Below are positions 17,363 through 26,386 of a stretch of 64,000 nt of DNA, in pieces. The notes under the pieces are model-generated. The model was given only the letters and a program-made list of their open reading frames with translations. It was not told the origin of the DNA and did not search any database. Source of the stretch: Roseovarius confluentis (GTDB lineage Bacteria > Pseudomonadota > Alphaproteobacteria > Rhodobacterales > Rhodobacteraceae). Both the position numbers and the translations under genes were made by a program. The stretch covers positions 186,001 to 250,000 of the forward strand of contig NZ_PPFE01000001.1 of NCBI RefSeq assembly GCF_002917925.1, in the 5' to 3' direction. The stretch's first letter is position 1. Each line of letters starts with the position of its first letter.

Positions 17363-17675
17363 GGGTCTCGGGCAATTACTGGCCGGCTCGGATATGGTTG
17401 GTCGTGGCTTGTGCAGTCACGGCATCACGTCGGTCTTTAACAGGACCGGTCGAGAGCAACAGAGCGGCGACCACATTCGGCGTCCTCGTTGCATGAGAAT
17501 ACAGCACCTCTTTCGCGCGTCCTGAGCATGGTTTTGACACGCATGTGGCTGACTCGGATGATCGCTTTGTGTCGCGCGGGCAGGGCTGAGTATGTTATTG
17601 TGATCCCGTTTATAGCTAACTCCATTGCGGGTAATCCTGCCCTTGTCAGGGACCTTTTTCAAATTGGTGAGTCCT
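17363..17675. other. Gene-free stretch before glycoside hydrolase
   Basis: No supported gene. Short open frames here lack ribosome-binding sites and coding bias. It presumably contains the promoter and leader of the hydrolase gene, but no clear -35/-10 pair is visible. Confidence 0.4.
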
Positions 17676-19319
17676 ATGCACATTCTGCGCCCATTGCTTC
17701 TCACTTCCATGATGCTTGCAGGACCCGAAGCCAGCGCGGAGCAAGGTCTACCGACGTTCCGGCTTGGGGTACAAACTCATTTCGAGCAAGGTTGGCCGAC
17801 ACACCTTATTGATCGCGCAGCAGACCTCGGCGCGGTCTCGGTGCGCGACGAAATCAACTGGCGCAAGACCGAGACGACGAAGGGCATTTACGATTTTTCG
17901 GTCGCCGACCAGTACATAGAGCCTTTGATCGAAGCCGGCATCAAGCCTTTCATCGTATTTACGGGCCGAAACCCTTTATACGATGGCGGGCAAACGCCCT
18001 ATTCCGATGAAGGTATTGCAGGATTGGCAAACTTCATCAGTGCGATTTACACCCATTACGGTGCAGAAAACCTGACGGTCGAGATCGGAAACGAGGTGAA
18101 TTCCGATGATTTCGTAACGGGTCCTTTCGCGGAAGATAAGCCAGGGAACCTTGCTGCGGTCGTTCGGGCCGTGGACGAAAAACTGGCACAGGATAATCCA
18201 GGCGCGGAGATTGTCTGCACGGGATTGAATACGATCGCGATGGAGTTCTACCGCGATTTTTTTCGGGCAGGGGGATTGCTGGCCTGCGACGGCATTTCGT
18301 TCCATCCCTATCGCGATTTCCCTGAAACGCTGCGCGTCGAAATTGATCGACTGAAGGACCTGATGCAGCTTTTCGGGGGGGAAAAACCGCTTTACGCGAC
18401 GGAATTCGGTATCTGGCTGGACGATCCGGAAGACGCGCCGGACTACATGAGCAAGATGGTGATCGAACTTGCATCCGCCGGCGTGCGTGAAGCGCACTGG
18501 TATGCGCTGACCGACGAGCCTTGGTGGCCGAATATGGGATTGCTGGAAGAGGACGGTTCAACAGAAAAGCCTGCGGCGGACGCGTTTCGCTTTCTCCAGC
18601 AGACCCTGTTGCCGTTGGGGCGGCCGGTCTTGCGCAGTGATCTGCCGTCCGTCCGGGTTTTCGAATTCGGTTCAGACAGCAAAGCCTACGCAGTCTGGGG
18701 CGTGGGCGGTCGGTTGAAGGTCGACGGAGCGGCCGAGTTCTTTGACACGCGGGGTCGGCCTATCGACCGGGTAGAAGTGTTGACCGAAACTCCGATTTAC
18801 GTGATCGGAGACAACATAGAGGTAACGGTAGCCTCCGCAGGGGTGGTGGCCGACAGTCTGTATCAGTTCAATCAATCGCCTTGGAGTTACCTGGTCCTTC
18901 GGGCCGGCAAGAGCCTGAGGCCTCTGGAAATCATTGACTGGGAGTGGACCAGCTATCGTGGTTCGCCTGACCTGGCTCCACTGGCCGTGCGGGACACCAG
19001 CATCACGATGGCGCGGTTTCACGGCAAGCCTTACCACGTCATAGAGCGATTCACCGCAAATGAGCCCGGCACGTATGCCGTCGAAGGGTGGTGGAAGACG
19101 ACAGACGATTCCGAACCGTCCCGCCTGATCATCCGACACAACCGGAACATCGTTGCGGAGGCGCCAAAGCTGTCTTCGGATCCGTACGATCTCGATCATT
19201 TCGAACTTATCCTGGAAGCAGGTGACGTCATCGATTTCGAACTGGTTCCAACGGGGCCTTCGGGGGATAGCTCGGTGCGGCGACGTATCCAGGTGCTTCG
19301 GCTGTCAGCAGAAGAATGA
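17676..19319 (+). CDS. Secreted GH39-like glycoside hydrolase
   Basis: A 547-residue protein with a signal peptide ending near residue 21 (LTSMMLAGPEASA). The TIM-barrel region shows VEIGNEVNS with the acid/base Glu140 and LYATEFGIW with the nucleophile Glu243, a clan GH-A pattern closest by eye to GH39 enzymes such as PslG, which trims the polymer made by its own exopolysaccharide locus. A beta-rich C-terminal domain (about 330-547) may bind carbohydrate. ATG at 17676 is preferred because the signal peptide then has normal length; the frame extends 17 codons upstream. In this locus it probably acts periplasmically on the nascent polysaccharide. Confidence 0.78.
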   Translation: MHILRPLLLTSMMLAGPEASAEQGLPTFRLGVQTHFEQGWPTHLIDRAADLGAVSVRDEINWRKTETTKGIYDFSVADQYIEPLIEAGIKPFIVFTGRNPLYDGGQTPYSDEGIAGLANFISAIYTHYGAENLTVEIGNEVNSDDFVTGPFAEDKPGNLAAVVRAVDEKLAQDNPGAEIVCTGLNTIAMEFYRDFFRAGGLLACDGISFHPYRDFPETLRVEIDRLKDLMQLFGGEKPLYATEFGIWLDDPEDAPDYMSKMVIELASAGVREAHWYALTDEPWWPNMGLLEEDGSTEKPAADAFRFLQQTLLPLGRPVLRSDLPSVRVFEFGSDSKAYAVWGVGGRLKVDGAAEFFDTRGRPIDRVEVLTETPIYVIGDNIEVTVASAGVVADSLYQFNQSPWSYLVLRAGKSLRPLEIIDWEWTSYRGSPDLAPLAVRDTSITMARFHGKPYHVIERFTANEPGTYAVEGWWKTTDDSEPSRLIIRHNRNIVAEAPKLSSDPYDLDHFELILEAGDVIDFELVPTGPSGDSSVRRRIQVLRLSAEE

Positions 19320-19998
19320 CGCAGCGTGTGGTCCCGTTTCAAGGCGACTCCTCAGTCGATCGCCGGGCTTTTCTGCAATCTGGCAGCCAAGGAGGTTGGC
19401 TCGGAAAGCTTAATTTCTTCCCGTACGTGGTGATTCGTTTTCGATTGAGCAGGCCCGAATGCCCGCTCGCTCTTCCGGTTGTGTGAATAAGGGACCACGT
19501 CGGCGGATGACTCGCTTACACAAGTCAAAAAGAAGTTTGTTTCTCAATAGGAAACAGAGGGCTAATGTCGGAAGAATTGTTTCGTTAATGTGAACAAATA
19601 TTTTTATTCAAAGGCTTAGAGGGCAAACGCTAAGATTATCAAAACCCAAGTCATGGCACATCCGGCAACGACCGAAATTCTGAGCGTGCGTTTGCCAAAC
19701 GGAACACACTGTCGACTGGACCGGTACGTAGCCTGTTGCTTCGAAGGCCAGTTTTCAAGCTTGGTGTGATCTTGTATGTCCATGCCGCGTTGTAACTCTC
19801 ATGTGCAACAAAATAACTATTTTTTACGTTACCCGCGATTTACCGCAAGATTTGGCCGATGGCGCATGTCACGCGCGTGATGTCCGACCGCTTATTTTCT
19901 GGTCACTTCCAGCACCAGGATAGTCCAAACGGTGTATGCGTCTCATCGCGTAGACGCTTGCCGAGTGTAGGGCAAACAATTTTAGGTTGCAATGGTGT
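19320..19998. other. 680-base gene-free, AT-rich stretch
   Basis: No gene supported on either strand. Present are a 12-base perfect palindrome TCACGCGCGTGA (19869-19880) and a small hairpin GCGTCT/AGACGC (19938-19957) lying about 42 bases beyond the stop of the minus-strand flippase gene, which may help terminate it. No transposase remnant or terminal inverted repeats could be recognised. Confidence 0.5.
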
Positions 19999-21492
19999 TT
20001 AGACCTTCGTGCTTGTGCTGCGGTCCTTTCTGAATTGGCTGGTCAGCATTCGCCGGATAGTGCCGTCAAGAACAAGGATCACGGGTGTGTAGAGGGCGAC
20101 CATCGCAGAACCCAGGATCAAAACCCGCAGCAGGGCGGGAAGCTCTTGTGCAATCTCCATCCGCACCGCGAACAAGTGGCCGGCAACCGCCAGACCCAAA
20201 GCCGGCAGGATTCGCCAGCATCCTTTCAGAATCCGGGTCCAGTGGATGTTCGCAAAACGTTTCAGAATATACGCGTTGATGGCGAAAACGATTAGTGCAG
20301 CGGCAAGTTCGGACAGCGCGATCGCCACGATGCCGTAGCTTGCCGCGATCAGGATGCAGGACACGGTGATCATCGAGAATAGCAGGATTATACGGGGGAG
20401 GAGGTCGGCTCTTCCGGCCAGCGAAAGGACCGGGATCGACGCGTGGTTGGGAAGTCGGACGAGGCCGGCCAAAGCCAATATCTGAACCACGGGTCCCGCG
20501 GCGGCCCATTCGTCGCCCACCAGTCCGACGATCAGATCCTGTCCGAGGATTGCTATGACCACAAACACCGGCGTGGCACAGTAAAGCTGAACGCGGAAGA
20601 AGGTCTGCGACAATTCATCGAACTTCCCGATCCGGTTGCCTTCTTCGCTCTCGCGAGCCTTTCGGAAAAGCGACCACGAGAGGACTCGGACAGGCTCGCT
20701 GAAAATCTCTTCAAAGCCGCTGATAACGCGCTGTGCAGCTCGGAACAGGCCGACGGCCGTCGGCCCCACAAAGCCGCCGATGATGAATGTCGAGGCGTGG
20801 AGGCGCAAATTAAACAGGACCTTGGTCAGGATGATGTGCCTGGAAAAGCCCACCATGTCCTTGATCAGGGATACGTCTGTCGGAAGCTGCGGGCGTATCC
20901 CTGCACTTATGCCTGCCGATAGCGCCCACGTGACACCGTGGGCAACACGTCCAAAAGCGAGGGCCAGGATGCCATACCCTGCCAAGAGTCCCCAGATCGA
21001 CACGACCAGGCTTGTGACCTCGCCCAGGACGGCGCAGACCGCGGCCGACTCCAGCCTGTCTTGCCAGTTCAGCACTCCGGCATAGGCGGCTGCCGTGGCG
21101 GAAAACACAACGCGGATCGACATGAACGCGGCAAGCAGGACCAAGTCGGGGGTATCGAAGAGCGGCCCCGCCAGTATCGCAATCGCTACACCCAATACCG
21201 ACGCAGCGCATCCGCTGACGACGGCTATGGAGACCGCGCTTCCCATTTTTTCTTCGGCGGTTTCGCTCTGCATGATGTATTCAGCCCAGCCCGCCATGGA
21301 CAGTTGCTCAAGTATCACCACGCAGGCCGCGACAAGCGCAAATACCCCGAATGCCGCCGGATCAACCCATCGCGCGACAACGATAAATACAACGAGCTGA
21401 ATTGCCTGGATGATGACGCGCGACACTAGCGTCCAGGATCCGCCTCTTAATGCCGAAGCTGATTTGGCGCTAGTCCGGTGGGACTTGCTCAT
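19999..21492 (-). CDS. Wzx-type polysaccharide flippase
   Basis: A 497-residue MOP-superfamily membrane protein predicted to flip undecaprenyl-linked repeat units to the periplasm. The first helix region SWTLVSRVIIQAIQLVVFIVVARWVDPAAFGVFALV is typical of the polysaccharide-biosynthesis (RfbX/WzxC) type, and about 12-14 hydrophobic segments span the whole length with the conserved cytoplasmic R-A-Q-R region (GLFRAAQRVI) in the middle. Divergent from the ExoF/ExoP genes across about 200 bases. Function is firm at family level; its polymer is presumably the one made by this island. Confidence 0.9.
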   Translation of the reverse strand: MSKSHRTSAKSASALRGGSWTLVSRVIIQAIQLVVFIVVARWVDPAAFGVFALVAACVVILEQLSMAGWAEYIMQSETAEEKMGSAVSIAVVSGCAASVLGVAIAILAGPLFDTPDLVLLAAFMSIRVVFSATAAAYAGVLNWQDRLESAAVCAVLGEVTSLVVSIWGLLAGYGILALAFGRVAHGVTWALSAGISAGIRPQLPTDVSLIKDMVGFSRHIILTKVLFNLRLHASTFIIGGFVGPTAVGLFRAAQRVISGFEEIFSEPVRVLSWSLFRKARESEEGNRIGKFDELSQTFFRVQLYCATPVFVVIAILGQDLIVGLVGDEWAAAGPVVQILALAGLVRLPNHASIPVLSLAGRADLLPRIILLFSMITVSCILIAASYGIVAIALSELAAALIVFAINAYILKRFANIHWTRILKGCWRILPALGLAVAGHLFAVRMEIAQELPALLRVLILGSAMVALYTPVILVLDGTIRRMLTSQFRKDRSTSTKV

Positions 21493-21694
21493 GAGAAAGT
21501 GTCTTTCATTATCACCTGAAGCTGAATTATTGTTTTATCTTAATAGCGTGCGGTCGTTAACACTGTTAGTATAAAGAAGCTGTCAGGTAGCGACGGTGCA
21601 GCTTGCAGAAGACAAATTTGGCAGATGCAAGCCGCTGGCATATGAAGATTTAATTGCTATCATGTTTTTTTCGCTGTGGATTTAATGATTCGAA
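21493..21694. promoter_or_regulatory. Divergent promoter region between flippase and export genes
   Basis: About 200 AT-rich bases between two divergent transcription units of the polysaccharide locus. It must contain both promoters. An interrupted inverted repeat AAGCTG...CAGCTT (21577-21604) is visible, but no -35/-10 pair stands out clearly enough to place. Confidence 0.45.
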
Positions 21695-22969
21695 ATGTTC
21701 TTTGACGCCGGTCACTCCGTTTTTTCCAGATCTTGGAGATCCCGTGTGCATTGCCTTGCGTGGCTTTTTTCACTTGTAATGCTTGTTCTGACCACGATGG
21801 TATCGGCAGCAACACCCGAAGACTACCTGATAAATGTGGGCGACGAACTTGAGCTGGACATTCTTGATGATGCCGCCCCGCCGGAGCGCTTCATCGTAGG
21901 CCGGAACGGGGCCGTGCAACTTCCCTTCATCGGCAGTTTTGTCGTCTCATCGAAAACCGTCGGGGACGCACGGTTGCAGATCAGGAAAGAGTATATCAAG
22001 CATCAGATCTTCGTGGATCCCTCGATCGAGTTGTCGATCGCAGCGTTTCGGCCGATTTCCGTGCTGGGCGATGTGCGTGAACCTGGCAACTACGAGTACC
22101 AGCCATTCATGACCGCGGAACAGGCGGTTGGCCTGGCCGGCGGGCCAACGATCGCCGCCAACAACGAGGAGGCGCGGGTGCTTGAGCGCCGTAACCTCAA
22201 AGGGGCGCTGAACAATCACGAATTCGACCTGGCGCTGGCGGCGGCGCAATACGCACGTGTACAGGCGCAATTGCAGGGGCAGGACAGCGCCACGTGGTCG
22301 AACCTGCCGGAAGACGCCAGGGCCGACATCAACCGCGAATTGTTCGACGAGCACAAGATCAAGGAAGACCAGATCATCGCCCTGTCCGCCGAGGACGTCT
22401 CGAAAAGGCGGAAACTGCTTACGGATGCGGCGGAGGAGGCTCGCAATCGTATTGAATTGCTGGAACAGCGCGAAGGCATTCAACTGCAGATACTGAAGGT
22501 CACGGAAGAGGAATTGGCCCGGGTCACGGACATGGCCGAACGCGGACTGGTAAAGACTTCGAGCGTCAACACAAGCGAACTGGGATTTGCGCAGGCGCAA
22601 AGCGATTTGCTGAGGCTGAAGGAGCAGAAGTCGGATGCCCGCGGACAGCTTGCGGATATCCAATCCGAACTGTCGCAATTCGACTCCGATTGGAAAAAGC
22701 AGCTGTTGAACGAGTCGCAGATGTTCTGGAGCGATATCAAGAAGCTGAAGGCAAGCAGGGCGTCTATCGAAGACCGGATTCGTCTGTTGGACCAATGGAT
22801 GAACGCGGCATCGGGGCTGGATACCGAATACCTGCTGGAGTACCAGGTGCGCCGCCGCGAGAATGGCCAGTTCGTGAACGAGGTCCTGCAGCCTTATGAC
22901 GAATTGTTGCCGGGCGACCTGCTCGTGGTCGTCGTCAAGTCACCAGACACGCTCGAGACCGAGGGATGA
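21695..22969 (+). CDS. ExoF-like polysaccharide export protein
   Basis: A 424-residue periplasmic/outer-membrane export protein of the Wza superfamily. A signal peptide with a long basic n-region ends near SAAT-PEDY; the Poly_export domain follows (YLINVGDELELDILDD...GRNGAVQLPFIG), then an SLBB-like segment (ISVLGDVREPGNYEY) and a long helical coiled-coil stretch (about 165-370) before a return to VLQPYDELLPGDLLVVVVK. Length and coiled coil resemble Sinorhizobium ExoF more than E. coli Wza. The stop overlaps the ExoP-like start (ATGA), matching the usual pairing. Confidence 0.87.
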   Translation: MFFDAGHSVFSRSWRSRVHCLAWLFSLVMLVLTTMVSAATPEDYLINVGDELELDILDDAAPPERFIVGRNGAVQLPFIGSFVVSSKTVGDARLQIRKEYIKHQIFVDPSIELSIAAFRPISVLGDVREPGNYEYQPFMTAEQAVGLAGGPTIAANNEEARVLERRNLKGALNNHEFDLALAAAQYARVQAQLQGQDSATWSNLPEDARADINRELFDEHKIKEDQIIALSAEDVSKRRKLLTDAAEEARNRIELLEQREGIQLQILKVTEEELARVTDMAERGLVKTSSVNTSELGFAQAQSDLLRLKEQKSDARGQLADIQSELSQFDSDWKKQLLNESQMFWSDIKKLKASRASIEDRIRLLDQWMNAASGLDTEYLLEYQVRRRENGQFVNEVLQPYDELLPGDLLVVVVKSPDTLETEG

Positions 22970-25179
22970 AAGCGACACCCCATACGCGCGGCTGGCGGAA
23001 TTCTGCGTTCGAGGCAGGGACGAGCAGGCTTCAGCAGCCCTTTCAGTCGATCGATTTGATGGGAATGTACTCGGTTCTTGAGCGGAACCTGCGGCTGATC
23101 CTGGCGATCACCGTCACGTTCATTATCCTCGGCTACGTTTACCTGCAATCGCTACCACCTGAATACTCCGCGCATGCGTCGGTCATCCTCGACACCCGAG
23201 AGGAGCAGATAACCCCGGCGCAGGAGGTCATTTCGAACCTGAACGTGACGAGTGCGGTGCTGGCGGGTGAAATCATAACGATACGCTCGAACGTCCTGAT
23301 CGGCCGGGTCGTTGACAGGTTGGACCTGACGAACAACCCCGAATTCGATCCCCGCGTGCCGCGCTGGCCGGGTCTCTGGCCGTTCTTCAAGCGTTTCCTC
23401 ACGGGACGCGAGCCCAGTCACGAGGTTGCCAAGAGGCTTCCTGACAGCGTCCTTCGGTCATGGGTCGTGGATGCGCTGCGCCAACGGATCGCCGTCGAGC
23501 AAGTCGGCGTGTCCTACGTGATCGCGATCAGGGTGGACAGCGAGAACCCGGAACTTGCGGCCGAAATCGCGAACGCAGTCACGGAAGAGTATATCGATAG
23601 TCTGCTCGATACCAAGGCCGTGGCCACACAACGCGTCAACGCCTGGCTTGCCGAAAGATTGAACGAATTGAGCGTTCAGGTGGAGGAAGCCGACGACGCG
23701 GTCGTGGATTTCAAGGCCAAAATGATAGACGACGCCGGCGGCAGCGAAGAGACCATCAATCAACTGCTTGCAGAGCTGAACACCAGGTTGGTCGCGAGCA
23801 CCACAGATCGGGCAGACTCGGAAATTCGGCTGCAACAGGTCGAAAGTTTGCTGGCGGACGGTGGCTTGGACGCTGTGGGAGATGTCCTGACCTCACCGTT
23901 ACTTGAAACTCTTCAGCAGGAACTGGCCGTGATCACGGCCAACAGGGCGCAATTGGAGAGCTCCCTTGGCCCGCGACATCCGGACATGGTCCGGATCTCG
24001 GCGCAGATATCGGACATCAATAACAGCATCGATGGCGAGCTGAGTCGTCGGGTGGAAGAACTGCGTAGCAATGTGCGTGTTACCGGAAACCGGGAAATCG
24101 CACTGAGAGATCAAATCCTGGTCGTGTCGGAGCAGGCCGACAAGCTGTCGAAGGACTCGGTCCGGCTTGGACAGCTGGAGAGGACCGCGGAAGCAACGAG
24201 GCTTGTTTACGAGAACTTCCTCACGCGCTTCAAGGAAACCAGGGCTCAGGCCGATTTTCAGACACCAGAGGCCCGCGTGATTGCTACGGCGGTTACGCCC
24301 GTCGTCCCGTCCGGGCCGAAGAAAACGCTCTTTCTGCTTTCCACGATGATTATGGGGCTGGCCGCTGCGATAGGGTTCGTGTTCCTTCGCAACCTGGTTC
24401 GCTCGCCCGTTTCGAACCCCTCGGAACTCAGGGAACTGACGAACTTGCCGAACCTGGCGGTTCTGCCCTTTGTCGGCAGTGCGTTCAAAGACAAAAACGC
24501 GTGGCTCAAAACTGAGCTCGCGGCAGAGCAGGGCTCACCGTACCTCGAGCGGGTCAAGGCAATTCGCACGGAACTCTTCAATGTCGGTCAAGGACAGCAA
24601 CCCAAGGTCATCATGATCACGTCGTCGGTACCGGACGAAGGCAAGACATCGCTGAGCTGCACCTTGGCGAAAGTTCTCATCCAGCCGAAGAAATCCGTTC
24701 TCATCATCGATGCTGACCTGCGCCGTCCGGATATTCGGCAAGCTCTGGACATGCCGAAACACGGCGGGTGTCTGGTTGATTTCCTTGAAGGCAAGATCAA
24801 GCAGCAAAACCTGATCCAGAGGTCTGAGTCGCTTGGACTGGATGTCATTGCCCCGTGCCGAAGCGCGGACAATGCCTCCGATCTGCTGGCCTCTCCGGTC
24901 TTGTTGGGACTGATTACGCGCGTGTCGCAAAAGTACGACATGATCGTCATCAACGCGACGCCGGTACTCCATCTTTCCGATACGCTGCTTCTGGCCGGAA
25001 TGTCCGATGCCACTCTGTTGGCGGTGAAGTGCGACAGCACGTCTTCCAAGGTCGTCACCGAGTCGCTGCATCGCCTGCAGAAGGCGAAGGATGCGAATGT
25101 GGTCGGAACGGTTTTGACGATGGTGCGTCGTTCCCATTCAAAATCTACGGAACTCGACATGTTCAATTACGAGTACTAA
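22966..25179 (+). CDS. ExoP/Wzc-like polysaccharide co-polymerase with BY-kinase-like domain
   Basis: A 737-residue inner-membrane protein controlling polymerisation and export. It has a Wzz domain with a first membrane helix near residues 43-61, a long periplasmic coiled coil (about 200-430), a second helix near 445-465 (FLLSTMIMGLAAAIGFVFL) and a cytoplasmic kinase-like domain. Walker A is SSVPDEGKTS around residue 554-562 and A' is IIDADLRRPD near 580. The Walker B strand reads IVINATPVL, with Asn where kinases have Asp, and the C-terminal tail has only two tyrosines (NYEY), so phosphorylation activity is doubtful. Next gene starts 12 bases downstream. Confidence 0.88.
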   Translation: MKATPHTRGWRNSAFEAGTSRLQQPFQSIDLMGMYSVLERNLRLILAITVTFIILGYVYLQSLPPEYSAHASVILDTREEQITPAQEVISNLNVTSAVLAGEIITIRSNVLIGRVVDRLDLTNNPEFDPRVPRWPGLWPFFKRFLTGREPSHEVAKRLPDSVLRSWVVDALRQRIAVEQVGVSYVIAIRVDSENPELAAEIANAVTEEYIDSLLDTKAVATQRVNAWLAERLNELSVQVEEADDAVVDFKAKMIDDAGGSEETINQLLAELNTRLVASTTDRADSEIRLQQVESLLADGGLDAVGDVLTSPLLETLQQELAVITANRAQLESSLGPRHPDMVRISAQISDINNSIDGELSRRVEELRSNVRVTGNREIALRDQILVVSEQADKLSKDSVRLGQLERTAEATRLVYENFLTRFKETRAQADFQTPEARVIATAVTPVVPSGPKKTLFLLSTMIMGLAAAIGFVFLRNLVRSPVSNPSELRELTNLPNLAVLPFVGSAFKDKNAWLKTELAAEQGSPYLERVKAIRTELFNVGQGQQPKVIMITSSVPDEGKTSLSCTLAKVLIQPKKSVLIIDADLRRPDIRQALDMPKHGGCLVDFLEGKIKQQNLIQRSESLGLDVIAPCRSADNASDLLASPVLLGLITRVSQKYDMIVINATPVLHLSDTLLLAGMSDATLLAVKCDSTSSKVVTESLHRLQKAKDANVVGTVLTMVRRSHSKSTELDMFNYEY

Positions 25180-25191
25180 GGCGCGTTAAGG

Positions 25192-26295
25192 GTGAAGGTT
25201 GCGATCGTCCATTACTGGCTGGTTGGCATGCGCGGAGGGGAGCGGGTTCTCGAGGAACTTGTCCGGCTTTATCCGCAAGCCGACCTGTTCACGCATGTGG
25301 CGGACCGCGAGAAGTTGTCAGATCTCTTGGCGAACCAGAGAATTGTGGAAACCTTCGTCTCGCGACTGCCGGGGGCCAAGCGCCACTACCAGAAGTATCT
25401 CGGCTTCATGCCGCGGGCCCTGGAAGAACTGGACCTGTCGGGGTACGACTTGGTCATTTCGTCGGAAAGTGGACCCGCCAAGGGCGTGATCGTCCCCCCG
25501 GGAACACCGCATATCTGTTACATTCACTCGCCGATGCGGTACATCTGGGATCACTACCAGCTGCACAAGTGGCAGCTGGGGCGCCTGGGCCGCATGTACT
25601 ATTCCCGGCTTTGCCATAGGCTGCGCATCTGGGACGTGACGACAGCGGCGCGGGTCGATCAATTCGTTGCCAATTCGACGTTCGTCGGTGCGCGGGTCAA
25701 GCGCTACTATCGCCGAGACGCCAGCGTGGTGCACCCGCCTGTCGACCTTGAACAATACGGACTTCCCGACGCGGGCGCGGAGCGTGGGACTTACCTGTTC
25801 GTTTCGCAACTGGTGCCCTACAAGCGCGCGGAGCTTGTGATCGAGGCGTTCCGGGGACTGGACCGACAGCTGATTGTTGTCGGCGACGGAAGCCAACGCG
25901 CGCAGCTTGAACAGAACCTGCCCGCGAACGTGACGTTGCTCGGAAGCGTGCCGGCCTCGGAACTGCGCAAGCTCTATCAGACGTCCCGTGCACTCGTTTT
26001 CCCGGCGGAAGAGGATTTCGGCATAGTTCCAGTGGAGGCCATGGCCTGCGGAACGCCGGTTCTGGCCTACGGACGCGGCGGAGCGCTGGATAGCGTCGTG
26101 GAGGACCAAACGGGCCTGTTCTTTTATTCTCAAACCCCCGATGCCATTCGCGAAGTGGTCAAAAGGTTCGAGGACCAAGCCGCGCTGTTTGATGCTTCGG
26201 CGATTCGTGCGCATGCTGAAACTTTCGCGGCAGACCGTTTCCGGCGCGAATTTTCTGAAATTGTTGATCGGGTGCTGGCAGACAGGGCAATGTGA
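25192..26295 (+). CDS. Family 4 glycosyltransferase
   Basis: A 367-residue retaining GT-B enzyme. The N-terminus KVAIVHYWLVGMRGGERVLEEL, the middle ICYIHSPMRYIWD and the nucleotide-sugar site AEEDFGIVPVEAMACGTPVLAYGRGGALDSV (E-x7-E motif) are classic for GT4. It probably adds one sugar to the lipid-linked repeat unit on the cytoplasmic side. The GTG start at 25192 follows an AAGG element at 25178-25181 and lies just after the ExoP-like gene, so the genes are likely co-transcribed. Sugar donor cannot be predicted. Confidence 0.9.
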   Translation: MKVAIVHYWLVGMRGGERVLEELVRLYPQADLFTHVADREKLSDLLANQRIVETFVSRLPGAKRHYQKYLGFMPRALEELDLSGYDLVISSESGPAKGVIVPPGTPHICYIHSPMRYIWDHYQLHKWQLGRLGRMYYSRLCHRLRIWDVTTAARVDQFVANSTFVGARVKRYYRRDASVVHPPVDLEQYGLPDAGAERGTYLFVSQLVPYKRAELVIEAFRGLDRQLIVVGDGSQRAQLEQNLPANVTLLGSVPASELRKLYQTSRALVFPAEEDFGIVPVEAMACGTPVLAYGRGGALDSVVEDQTGLFFYSQTPDAIREVVKRFEDQAALFDASAIRAHAETFAADRFRREFSEIVDRVLADRAM

Positions 26296-26386
26296 TTTGG
26301 CAGTTCTGTTCGGCCCACGGCAGGCTTCACCCACGTCAGCGACGCCGTCCGCGACCAACACCTAATGACTTATCCGGAACACCGAC

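Noticed and set aside
22480..22740. Antisense frame within the ExoF-like gene rich in Ser/Cys
   Set aside because: Antisense reading of a coiled-coil coding region; composition explained by the sense codons.
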